The notes under the pieces are model-generated. The model searched no databases, was not told the DNA's origin, and saw only the letters and a program-made list of their open reading frames with translations. A DNA stretch of 64,000 nt, from contig NZ_SMYN01000002.1 in the NCBI RefSeq assembly GCF_004959935.1, forward strand, positions 186,001 to 250,000, given 5' to 3'. This DNA is from Falsirhodobacter xinxiangensis (GTDB lineage Bacteria > Pseudomonadota > Alphaproteobacteria > Rhodobacterales > Rhodobacteraceae). The position numbers and the translations under genes are program-made. Positions 44,096 through 52,292 of this stretch are shown here, one piece after another (position 1 is the first letter of the stretch; every line of letters starts with the position of its first letter).

Positions 44096-45187
44096 ATGCC
44101 GCATACGATCCGCGAAATCGCAGCCGCCCTCGGGGCAGAGGCGGCGGGTGACCTCGACATCGCAATAGATGGCGTTTCCGAACCGGCCAGCGCCGCGCCG
44201 GATCAACTGGCCTTGGCGCTCGATCCGAAATACGCGGCGGGACTGGCCCAAGGGAAGGCGCAGGCGGCTCTGGTCTGGCCGGGTGCGGATTGGCAGGAGT
44301 TGGGCCTGAAGGCTGCGATCTTTGCTCCGCGCGGGCGGCTTGCGATGGCGGGGCTGTCGCGAATGATGGACAAGGGGCCGCAGATCGCGCCCGGCATCCA
44401 CCCGATGACCGTGATCGATCCGACCGCCCAGATTGCCGAAGATGCCGCGATCGGCCCCTTCGTCACCATCGGCGCGGGGGCGCGGATCGGGGCGGGCGCG
44501 CGCATCGCCTCGCATGTCTCCATCGGCGAGGGGGTGCGGATCGGTGCGGATGCGCTGATCCTGCAGGGTGCCAAGATCGGCGCACGGGTGGTCATTGGCG
44601 ACCGGTTCATCTGCCAACCCGGCGCGGCGATCGGTGCGGACGGCTTTTCCTTCGTCACCCCCGAGAAATCCGGGATCGAGGAGATCCGACAGACACTTGG
44701 CACCCGCGCCGAAATCCGCGCGCAAAGCTGGGTCCGCATCCACTCTCTCGGCTCTGTCACAATCGGCGACGATGTGGAGATGGGCGCGAATTCCTGCATC
44801 GACCGGGGCACCATCCGCGACACGACCGTCGGCAACGGCACCAAGATCGATAACCTGGTCCACCTTGGGCACAATGTGCAGGTCGGGCAGGATTGCCTGC
44901 TGTGCGGGCAGGTGGGTGTCGCGGGGTCGGTCAAGATCGGCGACCGTGTGGTGCTGGCAGGGCAGGTCGGCGTGTCGGACAACATCTTCATCGGCGATGA
45001 CGTGATCGCGGGCGGCGGCACCAAGATCCTGAGCAACGCCCCGGCTGGCCGCGTCCTTCTGGGCTATCCCGCCATCAAGATGGACAGCCATGTCGAAATC
45101 CAGAAGGCATTGCGCCGCCTGCCACGACTTGCCGCCAAGGTTGCAGAGCTTCAGAAATCTGTTTCAAACCCTGGTGTAGGTGACTAG
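44096..45187 (+). CDS. lpxD: UDP-3-O-acylglucosamine N-acyltransferase
   Basis: 363 residues. Adds the second 3-hydroxyacyl chain (from acyl-ACP) in lipid A synthesis. N-terminal uridine-binding domain, then a long left-handed beta helix of hexapeptide repeats (IGPFVTIGAGARIGAGARIASHVSIGEGVRIG...), the FICQPGAAIGADGFSF segment and HLGHNVQVGQ with the catalytic histidine region, and a C-terminal helix. GGAGG lies 6 bases before the ATG. Followed by an ACP and a ketosynthase, which suggests a dedicated acyl supply. Confidence 0.95.
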   Translation: MPHTIREIAAALGAEAAGDLDIAIDGVSEPASAAPDQLALALDPKYAAGLAQGKAQAALVWPGADWQELGLKAAIFAPRGRLAMAGLSRMMDKGPQIAPGIHPMTVIDPTAQIAEDAAIGPFVTIGAGARIGAGARIASHVSIGEGVRIGADALILQGAKIGARVVIGDRFICQPGAAIGADGFSFVTPEKSGIEEIRQTLGTRAEIRAQSWVRIHSLGSVTIGDDVEMGANSCIDRGTIRDTTVGNGTKIDNLVHLGHNVQVGQDCLLCGQVGVAGSVKIGDRVVLAGQVGVSDNIFIGDDVIAGGGTKILSNAPAGRVLLGYPAIKMDSHVEIQKALRRLPRLAAKVAELQKSVSNPGVGD

Positions 45188-45217
45188 AACTTTTACGCGG
45201 ACGAACAGGAGACAGCC

Positions 45218-45478
45218 ATGACATCCGTCGAACAAGAGGTCATTCGGATCATTGCCGAACAGGCGGTGCTGGACCCGGCGGATGTGACGCCCGATTCCAC
45301 GCTGGCGGACCTTGGTATCGACAGCCTCGGCCTTGTCGAATCCATCTTCGCCATCGAAGAGGCGTTCGACATTTCCGTCCCGTTCAACGCCAACGATCCT
45401 TCGGCCAGCGGGTTCGACATCTCTACCGTGAAGTCCATCGTGGCAGCGGTCGAGGGATTGGTCGCGCAGAAGGCATGA
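45218..45478 (+). CDS. Acyl carrier protein (specialised)
   Basis: 86 residues with the phosphopantetheine site LGIDSLGLVE (Ser36). The sequence differs from the housekeeping AcpP (it has NANDPSASGFDISTVKSIV after helix 3) and from rhizobial AcpXL as I recall it, so it is a specialised carrier. It overlaps the ketosynthase gene by four bases and follows lpxD by 30 bases. I infer that it supplies an unusual fatty acyl chain, possibly for the cell envelope. Confidence 0.93.
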   Translation: MTSVEQEVIRIIAEQAVLDPADVTPDSTLADLGIDSLGLVESIFAIEEAFDISVPFNANDPSASGFDISTVKSIVAAVEGLVAQKA

Positions 45479-46683
45479 AGCGCGTCGTCATTACCGGGGC
45501 CGGCACGATCAATGCGCTGGCCCACGACGTTCCCGGCACGTTCGAGGCGTTCCGCGAAGGCCGTTGCGGCATCACCGAACTGGAGATCCGCGACCGCGAC
45601 CGCCTGTCGATCCAGATCGGCGGGCAGGTCCACCACTGGGACCCCGAGGCGCATTTCAACCGCCAGCAAATCGTCCTTTATGACAAGTTCACCCAATTCA
45701 CCCTGCTTGCGGCGCGCGAGGCGGTGGGCCAATCGGGTCTGAACTTCGATGGCCATCTGGGATACGAGGCCGGCGTCGTGCTGGGCACCGCCGCGGGCGG
45801 CGTGAACACCTGGGACGAGAATTACCGCACGGTCTACGAGGAAGGGAAGAACCGCGTTCACCCCTTCGTCGTGCCGAAGCTGATGAACAACGCGGCAGCC
45901 AGCCACATCTCGATGGAGTTCAACCTCAAGGGGCCAAGCTTCACCGTCGCCACCGCCTGCGCCAGTTCCAATCACGCGATGGGGCAGGCGTTCAACATGG
46001 TCCGGTCGGGGATGAGCCGGGCGATGGTCACGGGCGGCTCGGAATCCATGCTCTGCTTCGGTGGCATCAAGGCGTGGGAGGGGCTGCGCGTCATGTCCAA
46101 GGACGCCTGCCGCCCGTTCAGCCTGAATCGCAACGGCATGGTGCAGGGCGAGGGTGCCGCCGTCTTCGTGTTCGAGGAATACGAGCACGCCAGGAAACGC
46201 GGGGCCGAGATATTGGCCGAGGTTGTCGGCTTCGCCATGACCTCGGATGCGTCCGACATCGTGATGCCCAACAAGCAGGGTGCGGCGCGGGCGATTTCGG
46301 GCGCGCTGCGGGATGCGAAGCTGAACGGCGAGGAGGTGGGCTATATCAACGCCCACGGCACCGGCACGGCGGCGAATGACAAGACCGAATGCGCGGCGGT
46401 GGCGGATGTGTTTGGCCATCACGCCGACCGGCTGACGATCTCGTCCACCAAATCCATGCATGGGCACCTGATCGGCGGGACCGGCGCGGTGGAGCTTCTG
46501 GCCTGCATCATGGCGCTGAAGGACGGGGTGATCGCCCCCACCATCGGCTATGAGGAGCCGGACCCGGAATGTGCGCTGGATGTCGTGCCGAACGTGGCAC
46601 GGGATGCGAAGGTGGATGTCGTGCTGTCCAACGCCTTCGCTTTCGGCGGGCTGAACGCGGTTCTGGCCCTGCGCAAGGTGTAA
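45475..46683 (+). CDS. Beta-ketoacyl-ACP synthase (FabF-like)
   Basis: 402-residue condensing enzyme with catalytic Cys162 in TVATACASSNHAMG, His near 299 in NAHGTGTAANDKTE and His near 334 in KSMHGHLIGGTGA, plus the C-terminal NAFAFGGLNAVLAL. The full triad is present. FabF/NodE-like rather than the housekeeping copy, judged by its pairing with a non-standard ACP. Ends at a strong hairpin terminator. Confidence 0.93.
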   Translation: MKRVVITGAGTINALAHDVPGTFEAFREGRCGITELEIRDRDRLSIQIGGQVHHWDPEAHFNRQQIVLYDKFTQFTLLAAREAVGQSGLNFDGHLGYEAGVVLGTAAGGVNTWDENYRTVYEEGKNRVHPFVVPKLMNNAAASHISMEFNLKGPSFTVATACASSNHAMGQAFNMVRSGMSRAMVTGGSESMLCFGGIKAWEGLRVMSKDACRPFSLNRNGMVQGEGAAVFVFEEYEHARKRGAEILAEVVGFAMTSDASDIVMPNKQGAARAISGALRDAKLNGEEVGYINAHGTGTAANDKTECAAVADVFGHHADRLTISSTKSMHGHLIGGTGAVELLACIMALKDGVIAPTIGYEEPDPECALDVVPNVARDAKVDVVLSNAFAFGGLNAVLALRKV

Positions 46684-46703
46684 GGCCCCCTTTCGGGGGC
46701 CTT
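46682..46703. terminator. Bidirectional hairpin terminator
   Basis: AAGGCCCCC, loop TTTC, GGGGGCCTT: 9-bp stem placed exactly between the stops of the ketosynthase gene and the convergent ialB family gene. Short A and T stretches flank it, so it can serve both strands. Confidence 0.8.
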
Positions 46704-46707
46704 GGCC

Positions 46708-47337
46708 TTACTGGCCGGCGTTCTTGGTGTTCGCCTCGGTCACGGCGTTGAAGCCTGCGGTGAAGCCCGACAGCGACAGGTCCAGCGCAACCTTCTGATC
46801 GGGAGCGACGACCGGAACGATGGTCAGCACGGCTTTCGATCCGTTCTTGAACGCATCCACCTCGGCCTGCGTGAACCCGACGCGGGAAACGCAGCCGACA
46901 TTGCTGCACCAGCTGAAGGGATAGACCTTCTCGGGAGTGTTATCGACCTTCATCACCAGATTGGCGGTCAGCAGCGTCTCCAGCGGGACGATGATGGTCG
47001 CACCGGCAGCTGCCTGATTCCCGGCGGGCAGGTTGAACAGGCTGAATTCGGCGACGTTGTTGCCCTCGCCATCCTGAAGCAGCTGATAAAGCTGGCAGGG
47101 GTTCGTGCCGTCTTCCTCGCGGATGCAACGCTGTTCCCAGTCGTTGAAGTTCGCCTCGACATACATGCTGCCGGGACCGTTCGGATCGGCGGGGGCCGCG
47201 CCCATGCTCAGCCCTTCGGCAGCAGGTGCATCGGCAGTCGGCGCGGCGGGGGCAGCCTCCTGCGCGAGCGTGGCCTGTGCAAGGCCAAGGCCCAATGTCA
47301 AGGCAAGAAGGCTGGTAAGGGTCTTCGACATTCGCAT
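46708..47337 (-). CDS. IalB-family (invasion-associated locus B) periplasmic protein
   Basis: 209 residues: signal peptide (RMSKTLTSLLALTLGLGLAQATLAQ), an Ala/Pro-rich spacer, then the IalB domain with paired cysteines (WEQRCIREEDGTNPCQLYQ and FSWCSNVGCVSRVGF). First described in Bartonella for erythrocyte invasion, but widespread in free-living alphaproteobacteria, where the role is unknown. GAGG lies five bases before ATG 47337; the open frame upstream of that is not supported. Confidence 0.9.
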   Translation of the reverse strand: MRMSKTLTSLLALTLGLGLAQATLAQEAAPAAPTADAPAAEGLSMGAAPADPNGPGSMYVEANFNDWEQRCIREEDGTNPCQLYQLLQDGEGNNVAEFSLFNLPAGNQAAAGATIIVPLETLLTANLVMKVDNTPEKVYPFSWCSNVGCVSRVGFTQAEVDAFKNGSKAVLTIVPVVAPDQKVALDLSLSGFTAGFNAVTEANTKNAGQ

Positions 47338-47417
47338 ATCGTCCTCAAGTGGTTCTGCCAGCCGGATTAGCATGTGCGAAAGCCGAAGTCAGGGAGAAAC
47401 TGTCAGGAAGTCACGCA

Positions 47418-47491
47418 TGAAAAAGGAAAAGGGCCGGCTTTCCGCCGACCCTTTCCGAAGTGATGCTCCCTGTCGGACTGGCCGACTTATT
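47418..47491 (-). ncRNA. Putative small RNA, about 73 nt
   Basis: No coding frame fits here, but the minus strand has a promoter, a structured stretch and an intrinsic terminator in the right order. The predicted transcript starts near 47491 and folds into a first hairpin (GTCGG, loop CCAGT, CCGAC at 47485-47471). A ~15-base open region with AGGGAGCATCAC follows, then the terminator stem and a U-run. The open purine-rich stretch could pair with mRNA leaders. It could instead be an attenuated leader of the ialB family gene, whose start is 80 bases downstream. Confidence 0.45.
47420..47456 (-). terminator. Intrinsic terminator of the putative small RNA
   Basis: On the minus strand GGAAAGGGTCGGC (47456-47444), a 5-base loop and GCCGGCCCTTTTCC (47438-47425), one bulge and one G/U-type mismatch, then five T residues. 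A textbook shape; its T-run points only along the minus strand, where no upstream protein gene exists. Confidence 0.6.
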
Positions 47492-47497
47492 ACTGTT

Positions 47498-47526
47498 ACG
47501 CTACGGTCTGGCCGATGGTCCGTCAA
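47498..47526 (-). promoter_or_regulatory. Candidate promoter of the putative small RNA
   Basis: Minus strand TTGACG (47526-47521), 17-base spacer, TAGCGT (47503-47498). The -35 is 5/6; the -10 is weak, as is common in GC-rich alphaproteobacteria. Confidence 0.45.
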
Positions 47527-47602
47527 CTGGAATGTTCCGGTTGTCAGGCTGGACGGGAAAAGGCTTCATCCCCACAGGGCGGTTCGGCAGAGGGATTTTC
47601 GG

Positions 47603-49072
47603 ATGGACGGCATCTTCATCGGCGGCGGTTGCGAAGGATACGGCGCGGCGCAGACCCTTCTTCTAAAATACGGCAACCGGCACGGTTTGGTCGCCGGCGC
47701 GACCGGAACCGGCAAGACCGTCACGCTCCAGGTCATGGCCGAGGGGTTTTCTGCGGCGGGCGTTCCGGTCTTCCTGGCCGATGTGAAGGGCGATCTTGCC
47801 GGGCTTGCCCGTCCCGGCAGCGATACCGCAAAGATGCATGAGGGATTCGCGGCCCGCGCAAAGACCATCGGCCTCGATCTGGCTTATGCCGCCTTTCCCG
47901 TCACCTTCTGGGATCTGTGGGGGCGGCAGGGACACCCGATCCGCACGACCGTGGCCGAGATGGGTCCGCTGCTGCTGTCGCGGTTGCTGGAGCTGACCGA
48001 GGCGCAGGAAGGCGCGCTGAACGTCGCCTTTCGGTTGGCGGACGAGGAGGGGCTGGCGCTTCTGGATCTGAAGGACCTTCAGGCGATGCTGAACTTCGTG
48101 GGCGAGAATGCCGAGGAGGTCGGCACCCGCTATGGTCTGGTCGCCAAGGCATCGATCGGCGCGATCCAGCGTCGTCTTCTGGTGCTGGAGAACGAGGGCG
48201 GAACGCAACTTTTTGGCGAGCCTGCGCTGGACCTTGCGGACATGATGCAAACCGCGCCGGATGGGCGGGGGCGCATCAACATTCTTGCCGCCGACCGGCT
48301 GATGAACTCGCCCCGCTTGTATGCAACGTTCCTTTTGTGGCTGCTGTCGGAATTGTTCGAGACGCTGCCCGAGGTGGGCGATCCTGAAAAACCCAAGCTG
48401 GTCTTCTTCTTCGACGAGGCGCATCTGCTGTTCGACGACGCGCCCAAGGCGCTGGTCGCCAAGGTTGAACAGGTGGCACGGCTCATCCGGTCCAAGGGGG
48501 TCGGCATCTATTTCGTCACGCAGCAGCCAGCCGACGTGCCAGAAGATATCCTCGCCCAGCTTGGCAACCGGGTGCAGCACGCGCTGCGGGCCTTCACGGC
48601 CAAGGATCAGAAGAACCTGTCGCAAGCGGCGCAGACCTATCGCTCGAACCCGCGTTTCGACACCGAAACCGCAATCCGCGAGGTCGGGACGGGCGAGGCG
48701 GTGACATCGTTCCTGGAGGCGAAAGGCGTGCCGGGTGTGGTGGAGCGGACTCTGGTGCGCCCGCCATCCTCGCAGCTTGGCCCGATCACGCCGGACGAGC
48801 GGGCACAGGCGATCTTCGCCTCGCCGCTGGCGGGGAAGTACGATCGCCTGGTGGATCGCGAGTCGGCATTCGAGAAACTGGCCGCCCGGGTCAAACCGCC
48901 AGAGCAGGAACATTCCGCTGGCCGCCGATACGAGCCGAAGAAACCTGCAGCGCGGCGCGGAGACAGCGTGGGCGAGGCCTTTGCCAAATCCTTCGCGCGG
49001 CAGCTTGGCTCGCGGTCGGGACAGGCGCTGGTGCGGGGCGTGCTGGGATCGCTGTTCGGCGGACGGCGTTAA
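47603..49072 (+). CDS. HerA-like ATPase (DUF853 family)
   Basis: 489 residues of the HerA/FtsK superfamily. Walker A GATGTGKT at 32-39, Walker B LVFFFDEAHLLFDD near 272, and YFVTQQPADVPEDILAQLGNRVQHALRAFTAKDQKNL, typical of DUF853. Related proteins are annotated as putative helicases or DNA translocases; the cellular role is unknown. Start 47603 has GAGGG upstream; the much longer open frame crosses the small-RNA region and is unlikely. Stop shares TTAA with convergent xerD. Confidence 0.88.
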   Translation: MDGIFIGGGCEGYGAAQTLLLKYGNRHGLVAGATGTGKTVTLQVMAEGFSAAGVPVFLADVKGDLAGLARPGSDTAKMHEGFAARAKTIGLDLAYAAFPVTFWDLWGRQGHPIRTTVAEMGPLLLSRLLELTEAQEGALNVAFRLADEEGLALLDLKDLQAMLNFVGENAEEVGTRYGLVAKASIGAIQRRLLVLENEGGTQLFGEPALDLADMMQTAPDGRGRINILAADRLMNSPRLYATFLLWLLSELFETLPEVGDPEKPKLVFFFDEAHLLFDDAPKALVAKVEQVARLIRSKGVGIYFVTQQPADVPEDILAQLGNRVQHALRAFTAKDQKNLSQAAQTYRSNPRFDTETAIREVGTGEAVTSFLEAKGVPGVVERTLVRPPSSQLGPITPDERAQAIFASPLAGKYDRLVDRESAFEKLAARVKPPEQEHSAGRRYEPKKPAARRGDSVGEAFAKSFARQLGSRSGQALVRGVLGSLFGGRR

Positions 49073-49974
49073 TCTTCGGCCAGCGGGTGATGTTTCAGGA
49101 CGAGCGATTTGAGCTGCTCGTCCACCACATGGGTATAGATTTCGACGGTGGCGATGTCGGAATGACCCAGCAGCGTCTGGATTGCGCGCAGGTCCGCGCC
49201 GCCTGCCAAAAGATGCGTGGCAAAGGCGTGGCGCAGCGCGTGCGGCGTCACGCGCGACGGCGAAATCCCGGCCATCACCGCGATCTGCTGCACCAGCTTG
49301 AAGAAATATTCGCGCCGCAGATGACCTTCGACACCGCGCCCCGGAAACAGGAAGCGCGATTCGCGCACCTCGGAGGCGTCGCGGACTTTCAGCCAGGCGG
49401 CCAGCGCCTCGCGCGCCGGAGGGGAAAGCGGCACCAACCGCTCCTTGCCGCCCTTGCCCTTCACAAGCATCATCTGCGGGTTGCCGCGCGCCGCCGCCTC
49501 GGGCAGTCCGACCAGTTCGGACACACGCATCCCCGTTGCATAAAGCAGTTCCATCATGCAGCGGTTTCGAACCTGCGCGGCATCGCTCCGGCCCTTGTCA
49601 CGGGCGGCTTCGAGCAGCCGATCCACCTCCTCGACGCTCAGCGTGCCGGGCAGTTTCCGGGCAGGGCCGGGGCCTTTCATGCGGATGGCAGGATTGTCGG
49701 CCCGCAGCCCTTCCTCATGCGCGAACCTATACATCTGGCGGATCGACACCAGCCGCCGCGCACGGGTCGCCTTGGACAGACCCTGCGCATCGCAGAAGAT
49801 CAGGTAATCCTCGACCGCTTGCCGATCCGCGCGGGTGAAATCGGACGCGCGCCGCTCCAGCCAGCCGGCGAAGTCCTTCAGATCGCGACCATAGGCCAGA
49901 AGCGTGTTGCGCGCGGCCCCGATCTCGGCTGCCTGCGCATCAAGAAAGCGCGAGATCCAGGCGTGGTCGCTCAT
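49069..49974 (-). CDS. xerD: Tyrosine recombinase XerD
   Basis: 301 residues, standard for XerD, which resolves chromosome dimers at dif with XerC. N-terminal SAM-like core-binding domain, then the catalytic residues: Arg in ATGMRVSELVGL, Lys in KGKGGKERLVPL, HxxR in HALRHAFATHLL, His in LGHSDIATVEIYTHV with the nucleophile Tyr. A housekeeping recombinase: no phage or island genes adjoin it. Overlaps the next minus-strand gene by four bases. Confidence 0.9.
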   Translation of the reverse strand: MSDHAWISRFLDAQAAEIGAARNTLLAYGRDLKDFAGWLERRASDFTRADRQAVEDYLIFCDAQGLSKATRARRLVSIRQMYRFAHEEGLRADNPAIRMKGPGPARKLPGTLSVEEVDRLLEAARDKGRSDAAQVRNRCMMELLYATGMRVSELVGLPEAAARGNPQMMLVKGKGGKERLVPLSPPAREALAAWLKVRDASEVRESRFLFPGRGVEGHLRREYFFKLVQQIAVMAGISPSRVTPHALRHAFATHLLAGGADLRAIQTLLGHSDIATVEIYTHVVDEQLKSLVLKHHPLAED

Positions 49975-51491
49975 CCCCGCCGCTCCAGCAGCATCAGTTG
50001 CAGCGCCACGCGTTTCGCCTGATCGTCAAGCCGCAAGGACAGCAGGATCGACAGCCCTTCGGTCACGCCGCGCAGATCGCCCTGCACCCCGCGCGAGATG
50101 CGATCGACCCCCAGCATCAACGCCTCGCCCACCCGGTTTTCGGCAAGCAGGCCCTGCGCCTCGGGCGAGGGAACGGGCCGCATGAAGGCGGCCGCGATGG
50201 CCCGGGCAAGGCTGTCGGTCGTCGGAACGCCCGTCAGCTTGCCGCGGGCGATCCCGGCAAGGAAAACCTCGGTCGGATCGTCGGGGGCATGGGTCTTGGC
50301 GGCATCCGCATAATCCCCCGCCAGCAGCCCGATCCGATAGGCAAGCGCCGCATCTTCGCCCCGCAATTCGCTGTTCAGCAGCGGCTCGGCATAGATGCGG
50401 GCAAATGGGACTTCCAGTTCGGCGCCGACCATCTGTCGCCACGCGGCCCCAAGCGCCGGGGCGGGATCGCCCGCATCGAGGCCCGCATCCAGCGCATGGA
50501 TCGCCGCGACCCGGTCCCAGACACCGCCGGATGCCGCAGCCTGCCGTTCGGTGTAAAGGCCCAGAAGCTGGTTCGGCTCCAGCACGCCCGCGCGCGAGAG
50601 ACGCTCTGCCGCCTCTAGCTGGGCCTTCCAGCCGGCGGTTTCGCGCAGTTCGGCATGGGCGAAAGCGAGCGGCAAGGTATTGGTCGAAAGCGGCTCGCCA
50701 ATCGCCTCGAACATGCGCCAGTTGAGCGGATTGGGACGTTCGGGCGGGGGCAGGGGCGGCTCGCCCTCGTAAAGCTCGGGGTCGAGGAAGCGGGACAAAA
50801 GCGCGTCCTCGTCCGCAGGAATATGGCCCAGCGCCACGCCGGTGCGCAGCGTCAGCGCAGCCGCATTCCAGTCACCCGACCGTGCAAGGCAGAAGACCCG
50901 CGCCGGAAAGGTCGGCGCCAGATGCGGCGAGGCATCGATGATCTTGCAGGCGCGATCCTCGGTTCCCTGAAGCAGGGCGATGTCGAAACTGCGGCGGAAC
51001 GGCTCCACGCTGTCCGAACCAGCAACGTCCAGCAGCGCCTGTGCCTGATCGAGTGCGCCCATCGACAGCAGCTTGTCCACCCGCGCAAGCAAAAGCGCGT
51101 TGCCGGTTCCCGCGTCGGCGGGCGGATCGGCTTCGGCGAGGAGCAGCGTCATCATCAGCCCATGCAGCGCCGGCAGGCTGTTCGCGGGTGCGGCGGTGAT
51201 CTTCGCCGCGATCTCGTCCGCGCGGCCAAGGCCCCAGAGGTTGCGCGGCAAACCTGTCTGGCGCGGCGTCAGCAGCCCCGCGCCATCGGCGCTTGGCCCA
51301 TCCAGCGGCGTCACCGCGACATGGCCGGGCAGTGGCGAGGTCGAAACCGCAGGCTCTGCCGGTTTCGGCGCGGGCATGACCACGGGCGTCGTCACCGATT
51401 GCGACAGCCAGTCGATTGCGGAAAGCGGCGCTTCCGCATGCGCGGGCAACGCGCCCGCAAGACACAGGAAGGCGAGGTGCCTAGCCCGCAT
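49971..51491 (-). CDS. Secreted alpha-helical protein of unknown function
   Basis: 506 residues with a signal peptide (MRARHLAFLCLAGALPAHA) and a mature part rich in Ala/Leu helices (LLLARVDKLLSMGALDQAQALLDVAG, AALTLRTGVALGHIPADEDALLSRFLDPE), suggesting TPR- or HEAT-like repeats. Cysteines occur in DRACKIID and ARVFCLARSGD. I do not recognise a named family. Placed between xerD and a 44-residue membrane protein with overlaps on both sides, so all three are probably one transcript. An envelope role is only a guess. Confidence 0.75.
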   Translation of the reverse strand: MRARHLAFLCLAGALPAHAEAPLSAIDWLSQSVTTPVVMPAPKPAEPAVSTSPLPGHVAVTPLDGPSADGAGLLTPRQTGLPRNLWGLGRADEIAAKITAAPANSLPALHGLMMTLLLAEADPPADAGTGNALLLARVDKLLSMGALDQAQALLDVAGSDSVEPFRRSFDIALLQGTEDRACKIIDASPHLAPTFPARVFCLARSGDWNAAALTLRTGVALGHIPADEDALLSRFLDPELYEGEPPLPPPERPNPLNWRMFEAIGEPLSTNTLPLAFAHAELRETAGWKAQLEAAERLSRAGVLEPNQLLGLYTERQAAASGGVWDRVAAIHALDAGLDAGDPAPALGAAWRQMVGAELEVPFARIYAEPLLNSELRGEDAALAYRIGLLAGDYADAAKTHAPDDPTEVFLAGIARGKLTGVPTTDSLARAIAAAFMRPVPSPEAQGLLAENRVGEALMLGVDRISRGVQGDLRGVTEGLSILLSLRLDDQAKRVALQLMLLERRG

Positions 51492-51615
51492 CCAGCACCA
51501 CCGGCTTGGTGATCTCCGACTGCGGCGGATCCATGTCACCCAGATAGGCGAAACCGGCCAATGCCGCGAAACCCAGAACCGCCAGCAGCAGCACCGTCTT
51601 GATGATGAACCCCAT
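51481..51615 (-). CDS. Small single-span membrane protein (44 aa)
   Basis: ATG 51615 behind AAAGGCAAG, stop at 51481. The product starts MGFIIKTVLLLAVLGFAALAG, giving one membrane helix (about residues 4-25), followed by a short acidic tail (YLGDMDPPQSEITKPVVLDAG). It overlaps the helical secreted protein gene by 11 bases. Too short for routine gene calling, but the start signal, hydrophobic pattern and operon placement support it. Function unknown. Confidence 0.7.
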   Translation of the reverse strand: MGFIIKTVLLLAVLGFAALAGFAYLGDMDPPQSEITKPVVLDAG

Positions 51616-51659
51616 GTCTTGCCTTTCTGCCCGTCGCAGCGCCGCTTCCGGCGTCATTG

Positions 51660-51680
51660 GCGATTGTATCTGGCAATCGC
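51660..51680. repeat. Inverted repeat upstream of aroK
   Basis: GCGATTG, 7-base spacer TATCTGG, CAATCGC: perfect 7-bp arms in the 137-base gap between the divergent small-protein and aroK genes. It could be an operator or a transcript hairpin. Confidence 0.4.
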
Positions 51681-51752
51681 GTTCAGTTCACGCCATTACC
51701 CCATAACAGTGTCGTGGGCCAGAACCCGCGCGAGTTTTGAAGACAGGGAAGA

Positions 51753-52292
51753 ATGGCGCGGCTGAAGAAAACCGTTGTGCTGGTCGGGATGATGGGTGCG
51801 GGCAAGACCGCCGTGGGCACCCAGCTGGCGCGGCAGCTTGGTGTGCCCTTCGTCGATTCGGATGACGAGATCGAAAAGGCCGCCGCGCGCAGCATCCCCG
51901 AAATCTTCGCCGATCATGGCGAGGCGTTCTTTCGCCAGAAAGAATCGCAGGTTCTGTCGCGGCTTCTTCTGGGCGCTCCATGCGTTCTGTCCACCGGCGG
52001 CGGTGCGTTTCTGGCCGAGGCGAACCGGCGCGCGATCGCGGATCATGGCGTTTCGGTCTGGCTGCGGGCCGAGCTGGACCTTCTGTGGCAGCGCGTGCGG
52101 CACAAATCCTCGCGCCCCTTGCTGCGCACGGCGAACCCGCGCCAGACGCTTGCCGATCTTCTTGCCGCACGCGAAGACATCTATGCCATGGCCGCGATCA
52201 CCGTGGACAGCCTGCCGGGCGTTCCGGTCGATCAGATGGCCGCCCGCGTGCGCGACGCCTTGTTCCGCCACCCCCATGTCATGGAGCCGTGA
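51753..52292 (+). CDS. aroK: Shikimate kinase
   Basis: 179 residues. Phosphorylates shikimate at the 3-hydroxyl in aromatic amino acid synthesis. P-loop GMMGAGKT at 12-19, substrate-binding DSDDEIE, RQKE (Arg at shikimate) and STGGGA, and LID-region RPLL. A GGGAAG element lies upstream of the ATG. aroB starts at the base after its stop, so the two shikimate steps are coupled. Confidence 0.95.
   Translation: MARLKKTVVLVGMMGAGKTAVGTQLARQLGVPFVDSDDEIEKAAARSIPEIFADHGEAFFRQKESQVLSRLLLGAPCVLSTGGGAFLAEANRRAIADHGVSVWLRAELDLLWQRVRHKSSRPLLRTANPRQTLADLLAAREDIYAMAAITVDSLPGVPVDQMAARVRDALFRHPHVMEP

Noticed and set aside
49069-49974. Phage-type integrase
   Set aside because: Length, motifs and surroundings fit the housekeeping XerD; there are no phage genes or attachment repeats nearby.
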